Shown: in pieces, positions 24,167 through 31,819 of the stretch
Numbering within the stretch: the stretch's first letter is position 1
Layout: each line of letters starts with the position of its first letter
DNA from: DASYAE01 sp036501535
GTDB taxonomy: Bacteria; Actinomycetota; Actinomycetes; Streptomycetales; Catenulisporaceae
Assembly (NCBI GenBank): GCA_036501535.1
Contig: DASYAE010000275.1
Span: 1 to 34,469 of the forward strand
Direction: 5' to 3'
Length of the DNA: 34,469 bases
The notes under the pieces: generated by a model
Databases searched by the model: none
Told to the model about the DNA's origin: nothing
What the model saw: only the letters and a program-made list of their open reading frames with translations
Made by a program: the position numbers and the translations under genes

Positions 24167-25528
24167 ATGGACCGTCGGATTTTCGGACTGGAGAACGAAT
24201 ACGGCGTCACCTGCACGTTCCGCGGGCAGCGGCGGCTGTCCCCGGACGAGGTGGCCAGATACCTTTTCCGCCGCGTGGTGTCCTGGGGGCGCTCCTCCAA
24301 CGTCTTCCTGCGCAACGGGGCCCGGCTGTACCTGGACGTCGGCTCGCACCCGGAGTACGCGACGCCCGAGTGCGACACGATCGAAGATCTGGTCGTGCAC
24401 GACAAGGCCGGCGAGCGGATCCTGGAGGGCCTGCTGGTCGACGCCGAGCGGCGGCTGCACGAGGAGGGCATCGCCGGGGACGTCTACCTGTTCAAGAACA
24501 ACACCGACTCGGCCGGCAACTCCTACGGCTGCCACGAGAACTACCTGGTGACCCGGCACGGCGAGTTCTCCCGGCTGGCCGACGTGCTCATCCCGTTCCT
24601 GGTGACCCGGCAGCTGATCTGCGGCGCCGGCAAGGTGCTGCCCACCCCGCGCGGCGCGGTCTACTGCGTGAGCCAGCGCGCCGAGCACATCTGGGAAGGC
24701 GTCAGCTCCGCGACCACCCGCTCCCGCCCGATCATCAACACCCGCGACGAGCCGCACGCGGACGCCGAGCGGTACCGCCGGCTGCACGTGATCGTGGGCG
24801 ACTCGAACATGAGCGAGACCACGATGCTGCTGAAGGTCGGGGCGACCGACCTGGTGCTGCGGATGATCGAGGCCGGCCTGGTCATGCGGGACCTGACCCT
24901 GGAGAACCCGATCCGGGCGATCCGGGAGATCTCGCACGACCTGACCGGCTCGCGCAAGATCCGGCTGGCCAACGGCCGGGAGGTCAGCGCTCTGGAGATC
25001 CAGCGCGAGTACCTGACCAAGGCGGCCGAGTTCGCCGACCGCCGGGACCTGCGCACCGCGTCGGTCTCGCGGGTGCTCGACCTGTGGGAGCGCACCCTCG
25101 ACGCGATCGACGACGGCGACCTGTCGAAGGTCGAGCGGGAGATCGACTGGGTGATCAAGTACCGGCTGATCCAGCGCTACCAGGAGAAGTACGGCCTGCC
25201 GATCTCGCACCCGCGCATCGCCCAACTCGACCTGGCCTACCACGACATCAGCCGCCGCCGCGGGCTGTACTACCTGCTCGAGCGCCGCGGCATGGTCGAG
25301 CGCACCGCGCGGGACCTGGACATCTTCACCGCGAAGTCGGTGCCGCCGCAGAACACCCGGGCGAAGCTGCGCGGGGAGTTCATCAAGCGGGCTCAGGAGC
25401 AGCGGCGCGACTACACGGTCGACTGGGTCCACCTGAAGCTCAACGACCAGGCGCAGCGCACCGTGCTGTGCAAGGACCCGTTCCGCTCCGTGGACGAGAG
25501 GGTGGAGAAGCTCATCGCGTCCATGTGA
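24167..25528 (+). CDS. pafA: Pup-protein ligase PafA
   Basis: 453-residue ligase that activates the Pup C-terminal Glu with ATP and joins it to lysine side chains. Seen: FGLENEYGV near 6-14, catalytic D57 in RLYLDVGSHPEYATPE, KNNTDSAGNSYGCHENYL, RPIINTRDEPHAD and SRKIRLANGREVSA. The Dop-type insertion is absent, which separates it from its paralogue dop. AGGGG lies 7 nt upstream of the ATG and only 17 nt separate it from prcA, so the two are co-transcribed. Confidence 0.97.
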   Translation: MDRRIFGLENEYGVTCTFRGQRRLSPDEVARYLFRRVVSWGRSSNVFLRNGARLYLDVGSHPEYATPECDTIEDLVVHDKAGERILEGLLVDAERRLHEEGIAGDVYLFKNNTDSAGNSYGCHENYLVTRHGEFSRLADVLIPFLVTRQLICGAGKVLPTPRGAVYCVSQRAEHIWEGVSSATTRSRPIINTRDEPHADAERYRRLHVIVGDSNMSETTMLLKVGATDLVLRMIEAGLVMRDLTLENPIRAIREISHDLTGSRKIRLANGREVSALEIQREYLTKAAEFADRRDLRTASVSRVLDLWERTLDAIDDGDLSKVEREIDWVIKYRLIQRYQEKYGLPISHPRIAQLDLAYHDISRRRGLYYLLERRGMVERTARDLDIFTAKSVPPQNTRAKLRGEFIKRAQEQRRDYTVDWVHLKLNDQAQRTVLCKDPFRSVDERVEKLIASM

Positions 25529-25535
25529 CGCCTTG

Positions 25536-25541
25536 TAGGGT
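25536..25541 (+). promoter_or_regulatory. -10 element of FKBP lipoprotein gene, probable leaderless start
   Basis: TAGGGT ends 6 nt before the GTG at 25548, right after the pafA stop. It supports that GTG as the true start. Confidence 0.5.
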
Positions 25542-25547
25542 GGGCGC

Positions 25548-26669
25548 GTGCTTGAGATGCCGCCTGCCGCGCCCGCCGCCGTTCCCGTCGCAGCCGGCGG
25601 AGGACGGCCGCCTGCGCTGGATGAGATTCGTCGCAGTGAGGGCGAGGGCGGCGGCCGAGTCCGTCGGCGTGGTCGGCTCCCGTTCGGGCGGCGGTACCGG
25701 CGGGCCGCGCCGTGGACTCTGGCGATGGCCCTCGCCTTCACCGGCTTCGCCGCGACCGCGTGCAGTTCGTCGGGGTCGGGATCGAGCGGCGGCTCGCAGA
25801 CGTTGCCCGCCGTGTCCGGGCCGGTGGGCCAGAAGGCGGTGATCACCCTGCCGAGCGGTGGGGCGATCCCGAGCCGGCTGGAGACGAAGGTGCTGACCCA
25901 GGGCGGCGGGCAGAAGCTGGCCTCGGGCGATCTGGCCGCGGTCAACTACACGGTGTCGAACTGGACCACCGGCAAGGCGCTCGGCAACACGTATTCGAGC
26001 AACGGCGGCAAGACCCCGGCTCAGCCGCAGGTGGTGCAGCTCGGGTCGACCTCGGTGCTGTCGGCCTGGAACACGGCGCTGACCGGGGCCCAGGTCGGCA
26101 GCCGGATCGAGGTCGTCGCCCCGCCCTCGACCGCGTTCGGCAGCAGCGGCAACGAGCAGGACGGCGTCGGCCCGAGCGATGTGCTGGTGTTCGTGCTCGA
26201 CGTGATCGCCGGCTACCCGGCCGACGTCGACATCACCGGGACGCAGGCCGCGCAGGCCGACCCCTCGCTGCCCTCGATCGGCGGGAACCCCGGCTCGGGC
26301 AACCCGACGGTGACGATCCCGTCCGGCGCTCCGCCGTCCTCGCTGGTGGCGGACGTCCTGATCAAGGGCTCGGGCGAGGTGGTCTCGTCCGGGCAGACGC
26401 TCGTGCTCCAGTACACCGGCGTCGACTGGAACACCGGGAAGAACTTCGACTCGTCCTTCAGCAGGAAGCAGGCGTTCAGCACGGTGATCGGCACCGGACA
26501 GGTGATCTCCGGCTGGGACCAGGGCCTGATCGGCAAGCACGTCGGCGACCGGGTGCTGCTGGTCATCCCGCCGTCGCTGGGCTACGGACCGCAGGGCGGC
26601 CAGAGCCAGGCGGGCATCGGCGCGAACGACACGCTGGTCTTCGTCGTCGACATCATCGACGCGCTCTGA
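25548..26669 (+). CDS. lipoprotein with two FKBP-type peptidyl-prolyl isomerase domains
   Basis: 373-residue exported foldase. A charged, Pro/Arg-rich N-terminal stretch (1-55) precedes a hydrophobic signal (WTLAMALAFTGFAATACSSS) with lipobox Cys at about 72, so the mature protein should be membrane-anchored outside. The first FKBP-like domain (about 95-225) is degenerate; the second (about 255-373) is canonical, with LVLQYTGVDWNTGKNFDSS, VISGWDQGLIGKHVGDRVLL and IPPSLGYG. A 55-residue leader before a signal peptide is unusual, but the -10 element 6 nt upstream favours the GTG at 25548; a later start cannot be excluded. FKBP genes commonly neighbour pafA in actinobacteria, but a functional link to pupylation is unproven. 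Confidence 0.9.
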   Translation: MLEMPPAAPAAVPVAAGGGRPPALDEIRRSEGEGGGRVRRRGRLPFGRRYRRAAPWTLAMALAFTGFAATACSSSGSGSSGGSQTLPAVSGPVGQKAVITLPSGGAIPSRLETKVLTQGGGQKLASGDLAAVNYTVSNWTTGKALGNTYSSNGGKTPAQPQVVQLGSTSVLSAWNTALTGAQVGSRIEVVAPPSTAFGSSGNEQDGVGPSDVLVFVLDVIAGYPADVDITGTQAAQADPSLPSIGGNPGSGNPTVTIPSGAPPSSLVADVLIKGSGEVVSSGQTLVLQYTGVDWNTGKNFDSSFSRKQAFSTVIGTGQVISGWDQGLIGKHVGDRVLLVIPPSLGYGPQGGQSQAGIGANDTLVFVVDIIDAL

Positions 26670-26827
26670 CCGGCGTCCGACTGAGCGGGACGACGAGCGG
26701 GCGTCCGCCGGAGTGACCGGTCAGCCGGACGGTCGCCCGAAATGAGGATTGCGCGCACATCTGCGCGCCACCCGATGCGTCCAGACGACACATCGACGCG
26801 TACGTCTTCAGGCCTTTCAGGACGGGC

Positions 26828-26883
26828 GTCGAAAGGCGCGGACCGTCAGCGTGTTCAGCACGCTTCGGTCCGCGCCCTTCGAC
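26828..26883. terminator. large bidirectional terminator between convergent FKBP genes
   Basis: 18-nt arms (26828-26845 and 26866-26883, one mismatch) enclose a second stem AGCGTG-TTCAG-CACGCT, giving a continuous hairpin of about 24 bp. It lies between the convergent lipoprotein and FKBP genes and should stop transcription from both sides. Confidence 0.8.
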
Positions 26884-26912
26884 TGACTACTGACGACGTC
26901 CTTCGGCCTCGC

Positions 26913-27287
26913 TCAGCTCACGCCGAGCAGGTCCACCACGAAGATCAGGGTCTCGCCGGGCTTGATCGCCGGCGGGGCGCCGCGGTCGCCGTAGGCGAGG
27001 TGGGCGGGGATGGTCAGCTGCCGGCGGCCGCCGACCTTCATGCCGGCCACGCCGCGGTCCCAGCCCGCGATGACCCTGCCCTTGCCCAGCGGGAACTGGA
27101 ACGGCGAGTTGCGGTTCCAGGAGGCGTCGAACTCCTCGCCGGAGGAGTGTGAGACCCCGACGTAGTGCACGGTCACGTTGTGGCCCGACGCGGCCTGGGG
27201 GCCGTCGCCCTCCCATAGGTCCTTGATCTCCAGGTCGGCCGGCGGCGGGCCGTCCGGGAAGTCGATCTCGGGCTTCTCCAGTGCCAT
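26913..27287 (-). CDS. FKBP-type peptidyl-prolyl cis-trans isomerase
   Basis: 124-residue single-domain cytosolic prolyl isomerase. Signature pieces: VTVHYVGVSHSSGEEFDASW, FQFPLGKGRVIAGWDRGVAG, RRQLTIPAHLAYG and LIFVVDLLGV. It has no signal peptide. The ATG at 27287 is chosen because CGGAG lies 7 nt upstream and the product then begins MALEKPEIDFPDG; the longer open frame to 27332 is unneeded. It converges on the lipoprotein FKBP and shares a terminator with it. Confidence 0.93.
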   Translation of the reverse strand: MALEKPEIDFPDGPPPADLEIKDLWEGDGPQAASGHNVTVHYVGVSHSSGEEFDASWNRNSPFQFPLGKGRVIAGWDRGVAGMKVGGRRQLTIPAHLAYGDRGAPPAIKPGETLIFVVDLLGVS

Positions 27288-27425
27288 GGCTGGCTCCGAT
27301 CCGTCTGGGTGCGTTCTCGGTACGATCTCCACCTTGCCACAGCGCGGCCATCCGGCGGGCAGGCGGTAAGCGCCGGCGGTCGGCCCGGATCCCCGCGGCG
27401 CGCGCTCCCCGGCGCCCCTCGTGCA

Positions 27426-28520
27426 CTACTGCTCGGCGTCGAGCAGGGCGGCGGCGAGCCGGCCCCCCGCGGCGGCGGCGATGAAGTTCGCGCGGTCCTG
27501 AGCAGGGCCGCGGCCCATGGTGGACAGGCCGACCGGGGACCGCTCGAGCGCCTCGTCGAGGCCGTCGCACTGAATCGGACGCAGGACGTGACGCGGTTTC
27601 AGAGCCTCGGCCTGCTCCCGGACCCGATCCCAGAACGCGCCCTCCTCCGCGGGCACCGCGAGCTCGGCCGGGGCCAGGGCGACGCGGCCGTATGAGGTGA
27701 GACTGTGATGGCTGAGCCCCAGGTGACGCGCTCTCGGATCGGCCTCCGACACGCGCAGCACACCGACCGGCCGGCCGCCCAGCGCGCCCGTCGCATTGAC
27801 TGCTTCGCCGCACGCCACGCCTGAGAAGCCCCAGCGGGTGCCGGTGCCGAGGTTGCCCGGGCCCTGCGTGATCACTGCGACATCCGCGCCGAGGATGAGG
27901 CGCGCGGCCAGCAGGCCAGTGTGCACGGTGACCGCCTCGAGGTCGCCGCCGAAAGCCTGACCCACTGTCACGGACCCGATGAGCCAGTCCGCCTCACGCA
28001 GTCCGGCGACCGAGCGTGAGAACCACAGGGGCAGCGCGCCGCCGTCCGACATGACGTAGGCGATGCGGGTGCCGGGCCGGTCGGCGAGGATCGCAGCGCA
28101 GACGGCGGGAAGCGCCGAGTGCAGGTCCGCGGTGACGACCGGCATGCCGTCGATGCTGTCGGCGTCCTCCAGAAGCGCGTGGTGCTCCGACTCCTGCTCG
28201 TCGGCGCCCAGGACGATCGCCTGGAGCGGCGTGTAGCGTGCCTTCACCAGGTGGCCGGGGCCCGGCGGCGGATCGGCGGGCAGCCGGTCCGGCAGAGCCA
28301 CCACCATCGCGTATCCGCCGGTGCCGAGGCCGAGCTCCAGCGCCGTCGTATTGAGAATGACGCGGTCGCCGACCCTCGGCTCTCCGGTGAGGGCAGGGTA
28401 GGCCAAGGCCTTGACCTGCTGCGGGTCCGCGTCGGGCCGGTCGATGTCGACGGCCAGTTCGCGGGTCCCGCGCCAGGCCCGGCCCAGCGCCGCCACGTGT
28501 CCGCTTCGCCAGCTGATCAC
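27426..28520 (-). CDS. DUF3866 family protein
   Basis: 364-residue protein of the DUF3866 family, which is frequently found beside pafBC in actinobacteria but has no known activity. Characteristic stretches: GDRVILNTTALELGLGTGGY, HLVKARYTPLQ, RIAYVMSDGGALPLWFSRSV, QGPGNLGTGTRWGFSG and LGLSHHSLTSYGRVA. No membrane helix or signal is evident. The GTG at 28520 has no ribosome binding site; TAGGCT ends 7 nt upstream. It diverges from pafB across 461 bp. Confidence 0.88.
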   Translation of the reverse strand: MISWRSGHVAALGRAWRGTRELAVDIDRPDADPQQVKALAYPALTGEPRVGDRVILNTTALELGLGTGGYAMVVALPDRLPADPPPGPGHLVKARYTPLQAIVLGADEQESEHHALLEDADSIDGMPVVTADLHSALPAVCAAILADRPGTRIAYVMSDGGALPLWFSRSVAGLREADWLIGSVTVGQAFGGDLEAVTVHTGLLAARLILGADVAVITQGPGNLGTGTRWGFSGVACGEAVNATGALGGRPVGVLRVSEADPRARHLGLSHHSLTSYGRVALAPAELAVPAEEGAFWDRVREQAEALKPRHVLRPIQCDGLDEALERSPVGLSTMGRGPAQDRANFIAAAAGGRLAAALLDAEQ

Positions 28521-28527
28521 GGCGGCA

Positions 28528-28533
28528 AGCCTA
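28528..28533 (-). promoter_or_regulatory. -10 element of DUF3866 gene, probable leaderless start
   Basis: TAGGCT (minus strand) ends 7 nt before the GTG at 28520, with no ribosome binding site between. Confidence 0.55.
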
Positions 28534-28671
28534 TTGGATGACGCGCCGTCGGTTTGAGCCGGACGTCGGACTGGGGGCGCACGCCGTGCAGCGGGATGCG
28601 CGTGTACCTCTCAGGCGGACAACCGCGCTCCGGTGAGCAGCAAAGTGCTCCCGACGGTTCCTGAGTACGAA

Positions 28672-28748
28672 TCAGAACGACCCGGCACGAGTCGGAACGT
28701 GTCGGAACGACACTGCCGGGCGCGACGTTGTCCGTCTCGGAACGACAC
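28672..28748 (+). repeat. cluster of four TC(G/A)GAACG direct repeats
   Basis: TCAGAACGAC at 28672, TCGGAACGTG at 28692, TCGGAACGACAC at 28702 and again at 28737. Start-to-start distances are 20, 10 and 35 bp, the first two matching one or two helical turns. They lie about 180 bp upstream of the pafB -10. A regulator binding array is possible. Confidence 0.55.
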
Positions 28749-28921
28749 CGTGCTTCACAGCTTGACTCAGTCCGAATCCGCCTGAAACCGACACGGCGCT
28801 CCCGGACGGTCCGCGCTCTGTCCGCATGCCGTCGTCGTCCCGTCCGCGCGCTCGGCTGCTCGGTGCGAAGTGGCCCCCGGAGGCAGTAGCGTCAGACAGT
28901 CGCCAAAGTAGCGGGCGGAAG

Positions 28922-28927
28922 TAGGGT
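28922..28927 (+). promoter_or_regulatory. -10 element of pafBC
   Basis: TAGGGT lies 54 bp before the pafB ATG. I did not find a convincing copy of the PafBC-recognised damage-promoter motif (TTGTCAGTG-like) in front of it. Confidence 0.5.
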
Positions 28928-28981
28928 GGACGGTCCGCACTAGCGCGGGTTCGGCGAATATCCGTGAGCAGGAGGTAGGAC

Positions 28982-30265
28982 ATGCCGGCGAGCAAGACGG
29001 AGCGGCTGGTCAATCTGGTGATCTGCCTGCTCGCCTCGCGTGCCTTCGTGACGAAGGAGCGGCTGCGCACGACGCTCGAGCCGTACCGGGCCTGTCCCAC
29101 GGACGAGGCCTTCGAGCGGATGTTCGAGCGGGACAAGGAGGAGCTGCGCGAGCTCGGGATCCCGCTCGAGGTGGGCACGGTCAGCGCGCTGTTCGAGGAC
29201 GAGGTCGGCTATCGGATCGCGCCGGGGGAGTACGCGCTGCCGGAGCTGAAGCTGGAGCCGGACGAGGCCGCGGTGGTCGGCGTCGCCGCGCGGTTCTGGC
29301 AGCAGGCCAACCTCGCGCAGGCCGCCTCCTCCGCCCTGCTCAAGCTCAAGGCGGCCGGGGTCGAGGTGGACGAGGCCGGGACCGCCGGGATCGAGCCGCG
29401 GGTGCAGGCCTCGGCGCCGGCCTTCGAGCCCCTGCTCGAAGCGGTATATGACAGGCAGGTGGTCCGATTCTCCTACCGCCGCTCGGACGGCGAGGTGCGG
29501 CTGCGCGAGGTCGAGCCGTGGACCATCGACTCCTGGCGCGGCCGCTGGTATCTGGCCGGCTACGACCTCGGCCGGCAGGACGCGCGGGTTTTCCGGCTGG
29601 ACCGGATCACCGGGCCGGTGCTGCTGACCGGCCGGGCGCCGGGGCAGCCGGTCCCGGACCGGCTCGATGTACGCGCTCAGGTGGCCGCCTATGCGCGCAG
29701 CGGCGGCGATCTCGGCGCCGCAACGCTCCGGGTGCGGGCCGGCACGTGCTACTACCTGCGCCGCTCCGCCCTGTCGGTCACCGAAGGCGAGGACGGTTGG
29801 GACACGCTGGTGATCGCGGCCGGCGGCGACGCGGCCGGGACGCTGGCTGAGTACGGCGCGGACGTCGTCGTGCTTGAGCCGCCTGCGCTTCGTCGGGCAG
29901 TCATCGCCACCCTGCGCGCCGTGGCGAGCGGAGCATCCGGCGACGGCGGCGGACAGCCCGTGACGGAACACCCCGGATCAGCGCAGCCCGCGGCATCGCC
30001 GAGCGCGACTCTCCTTGACGCGGCGGCGCAGGCGGCTGTCCGTATGAATGCGCCGGCCCAGCGCGAACCAGCTCAGCGTGAGTCGGTTCAGCGTGAGTCG
30101 GTCCAGGGCGAGCCGGCGTCCGGCCAGCACGCGCTGGACCCGGTGGCCGTCGACTCCGTCGCACCCAGTGAGACGGCCCCGTCGGCGAACCCGGCAGGCG
30201 CTGCGGCGGCCGGCGACCGGAACGCGACCGACCGGCACCACCACCGTCTGGAGGCGGCCTCGTGA
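28982..30265 (+). CDS. pafB: WYL-domain transcription regulator PafB with long C-terminal tail
   Basis: 427-residue half of the PafBC activator, which in mycobacteria switches on the LexA-independent DNA-damage response. Winged helix about 1-80 (RLVNLVICLLASRAFVTKE, FERMFERDKEELRELGIP); WYL domain about 140-215 with GRWYLAGYD at 187-195; WCX domain about 225-315. GGAGG lies 6 nt before the ATG. Typical PafB ends near residue 320-330; here about 110 more residues follow, Ala/Pro/Ser/Gln-rich with four tandem AQREP/VQRES units. The stop overlaps the pafC start, so the two are co-translated. Despite the name it is not needed for pupylation itself. Confidence 0.93.
   Translation: MPASKTERLVNLVICLLASRAFVTKERLRTTLEPYRACPTDEAFERMFERDKEELRELGIPLEVGTVSALFEDEVGYRIAPGEYALPELKLEPDEAAVVGVAARFWQQANLAQAASSALLKLKAAGVEVDEAGTAGIEPRVQASAPAFEPLLEAVYDRQVVRFSYRRSDGEVRLREVEPWTIDSWRGRWYLAGYDLGRQDARVFRLDRITGPVLLTGRAPGQPVPDRLDVRAQVAAYARSGGDLGAATLRVRAGTCYYLRRSALSVTEGEDGWDTLVIAAGGDAAGTLAEYGADVVVLEPPALRRAVIATLRAVASGASGDGGGQPVTEHPGSAQPAASPSATLLDAAAQAAVRMNAPAQREPAQRESVQRESVQGEPASGQHALDPVAVDSVAPSETAPSANPAGAAAAGDRNATDRHHHRLEAAS
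30056..30115 (+). repeat. four 15-bp tandem repeats in pafB tail
   Basis: Units at 30056, 30071, 30086 and 30101 encode AQREP, AQRES, VQRES and VQGEP. The second and third differ by one base (GCT/GTT), suggesting recent expansion. Confidence 0.8.
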
Positions 30266-31236
30266 GCACCGCGGCGACGCAGGTGGCCCGCCTGCTCAAC
30301 CTGGTCCCGTACCTGCTGAGCCATCCCGGCGCGACGGTCGCCGAGGTGGCCGGGCAGTTTCAGGTCGCGCCCCGGCAGGTGGCCAAGGACCTCAATGTGT
30401 TGTGGTTCTGCGGGCTGCCCGGCGGTTTCGCCGACGACCTGATGGAGGCGCACGTCGAGGAGGGCGGCGCGATCCATCTGGAGAACGCCGCCGAGCCGAT
30501 CGGGCGGCCGCTGCGGCTCTCCACCCGCGAGGCCGTCGCGCTTCTCGTCGCACTCAGAGCGCTGGCCCAGGTGCCCGGCATCGCCGACCGGGACGCGATC
30601 AACCGCGCGCTGGCCAAGCTGGAGGCCGTGGCGGGCGACTCGGCTGAGGTCGCCGGCCGGCTATCGGTGGCCTTCGAGGCGCGCGAGGTGGTGCTGGCGG
30701 CGGCGCAGCGCGCGCTGACCCGCCGGCGCTTGTTGCGGTTGCAGTATTACGTGCCGTCGCGCGATGAGGTGACCGTTCGGGACGTGGACCCGATGCGCGT
30801 GGCGCTGCTCAGCGGCCGCGCCTATCTCGAGGGGTGGTGCCGCAACTCCGAGGCGGTCCGGCTGTTCCGGCTCGACCGGGTCACCGGCATCGAGGTCCTC
30901 GACGAGCCGGCGGCGGTGCCCGCCGGCGCCCGGCCGCTCGACCTGGACGACGACGGCTCCGGCACGCCCGCGCCGCGCTCGGACGACGGCCAGCTGGTGA
31001 CGCTCGAGCTCGGTCCGGCCGCGCACTGGGTGCCCGAGTACTACCCCTGCGAGCGGGTGACCGAGCTGCCCGACGGCTGGCTGCGGGTCGAGCTGCGGGC
31101 CGCCGACCCGGACCGGATCCGGCGGCTGATCCTGCGGCTCGGCGCGGCGGCCCGGGTCGTCGGGCCGGAGGAGTTTGCGGCCGAGGTGGGGCGCACCGCC
31201 GTGGCGGCGCTCGCGGGTTACGGTCTCGGCGCGTGA
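30262..31236 (+). CDS. pafC: WYL-domain transcription regulator PafC
   Basis: 324-residue partner of PafB. N-terminal helix-turn-helix about 5-55 (ARLLNLVPYLLSHPGATVAE, then GQFQVAPRQVAKDLNVLWF); WYL domain about 150-215 with LSGRAYLEGWC, where Ala replaces the Trp of the motif; WCX region up to the end. The GTG at 30262 overlaps the pafB stop (GTGA), and its own TGA overlaps the GTG of the zinc-ribbon gene in the same way, so three genes are coupled. The pair is thought to sense single-stranded DNA in related bacteria. Confidence 0.94.
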   Translation: MSTAATQVARLLNLVPYLLSHPGATVAEVAGQFQVAPRQVAKDLNVLWFCGLPGGFADDLMEAHVEEGGAIHLENAAEPIGRPLRLSTREAVALLVALRALAQVPGIADRDAINRALAKLEAVAGDSAEVAGRLSVAFEAREVVLAAAQRALTRRRLLRLQYYVPSRDEVTVRDVDPMRVALLSGRAYLEGWCRNSEAVRLFRLDRVTGIEVLDEPAAVPAGARPLDLDDDGSGTPAPRSDDGQLVTLELGPAAHWVPEYYPCERVTELPDGWLRVELRAADPDRIRRLILRLGAAARVVGPEEFAAEVGRTAVAALAGYGLGA

Positions 31237-31562
31237 GCCCTCGGCTGCCGACCGACCCGCCTGAGGCGCTGCTCGGCGACGGCGCGGCGGAAGCGGGAAC
31301 GGGAGAACCGGCTGGCGAGGCGGATCCGGCGAAGGTCCGTGTGCGCTGCGACGGCTGTGGTCCGCGGGTTATCAGGCTCGACGACGTCCGGCTGCTCGAT
31401 CGGAGCAGCGGCGCGGTCTACGTGTTCACCTGCGACGGCTGCGGCCGCCGGGTCCGCCGCCCGGCCGACGCCGCCCTGCGCGGCGCGTTGCTCGGCGCCG
31501 GGGTCTCCGGGCTGACCCTGCTCGGCGGCGGGGGCACGGCCGGCGCGGGCGAGCGGGACTGA
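31233..31562 (+). CDS. small zinc-ribbon protein downstream of pafC
   Basis: 109-residue protein. Two CDGCG knuckles (C39/C42 and C67/C70) separated by VIRLDDVRLLDRSSGAVYVF form a likely zinc ribbon; the N-terminal ~34 residues are acidic and disordered, and the tail is Gly/Ala-rich. The GTG at 31233 is chosen because it overlaps the pafC stop (GTGA); longer in-frame sequence upstream is a shadow of pafC. Similar zinc-ribbon proteins of unknown function are common in actinobacteria. In many genomes tatA follows pafC; it is not here. Confidence 0.8.
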   Translation: MSPRLPTDPPEALLGDGAAEAGTGEPAGEADPAKVRVRCDGCGPRVIRLDDVRLLDRSSGAVYVFTCDGCGRRVRRPADAALRGALLGAGVSGLTLLGGGGTAGAGERD

Positions 31563-31563
31563 G

Positions 31564-31605
31564 CCGAGTGAGTCGAGTGGACCGAGTGGGCCGAGTGAGC
31601 TGAGT
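31564..31605 (+). repeat. degenerate 9-bp tandem repeat
   Basis: Units CCGAGTGAG, TCGAGTGGA, CCGAGTGGG, CCGAGTGAG and CTGAGTCCG follow one another directly after the zinc-ribbon stop codon. Confidence 0.7.
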
Positions 31606-31784
31606 CCGGCGCGGCGCGGCCGACGGGCGCGGTTCTCGCGGCGTGGGTTGACGTGAGGCTCACTGCGATCGTCGATGTCCTGATCCGGTGCCGCGGCAGA
31701 GCGGAGCGTCGCAGCGGCGGCGGACCGCGGCGACGGCAGCCGCGTCGCAGGATCTCGCGGGGCGGTCGGCGGCGCGTTGCGTCG

Positions 31785-31819
31785 TGCCGGTTGCCGGTTG
31801 CCGGTTGCCGGTTGCCGGT
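31785..31819 (+). repeat. TGCCGGT heptamer tandem repeat, five exact copies
   Basis: Five uninterrupted copies of TGCCGGT. It is a simple-sequence tract outside any supported gene and a potential slippage site. Confidence 0.9.

Larger units (their letters stand above)
28521..28981. other. intergenic region between DUF3866 gene and pafB
   Basis: 461 bp without a supported gene. It holds the divergent -10 elements of the two genes and a cluster of four TCGGAACG-type repeats at 28672-28748. A minus-strand open frame through it and into pafB has no protein-like features. Confidence 0.5.

Noticed and set aside
24146..25945. 599-codon minus-strand open frame opposite pafA
   Set aside because: Antisense shadow of pafA with no recognisable domain.
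28870..28930. PafBC-type damage promoter (TTGTCAGTG-like) in front of pafB
   Set aside because: GTCAGACAGTCG is only a loose resemblance and its spacing to TAGGGT does not fit the known motif.
28672..29178. Minus-strand frame of 168 codons across the pafB promoter
   Set aside because: It overlaps the start of pafB in antisense and has a Ser/Arg-rich shadow composition.
31785..31819. CRISPR-like repeat
   Set aside because: The units are only 7 bp and directly adjacent, with no spacers.
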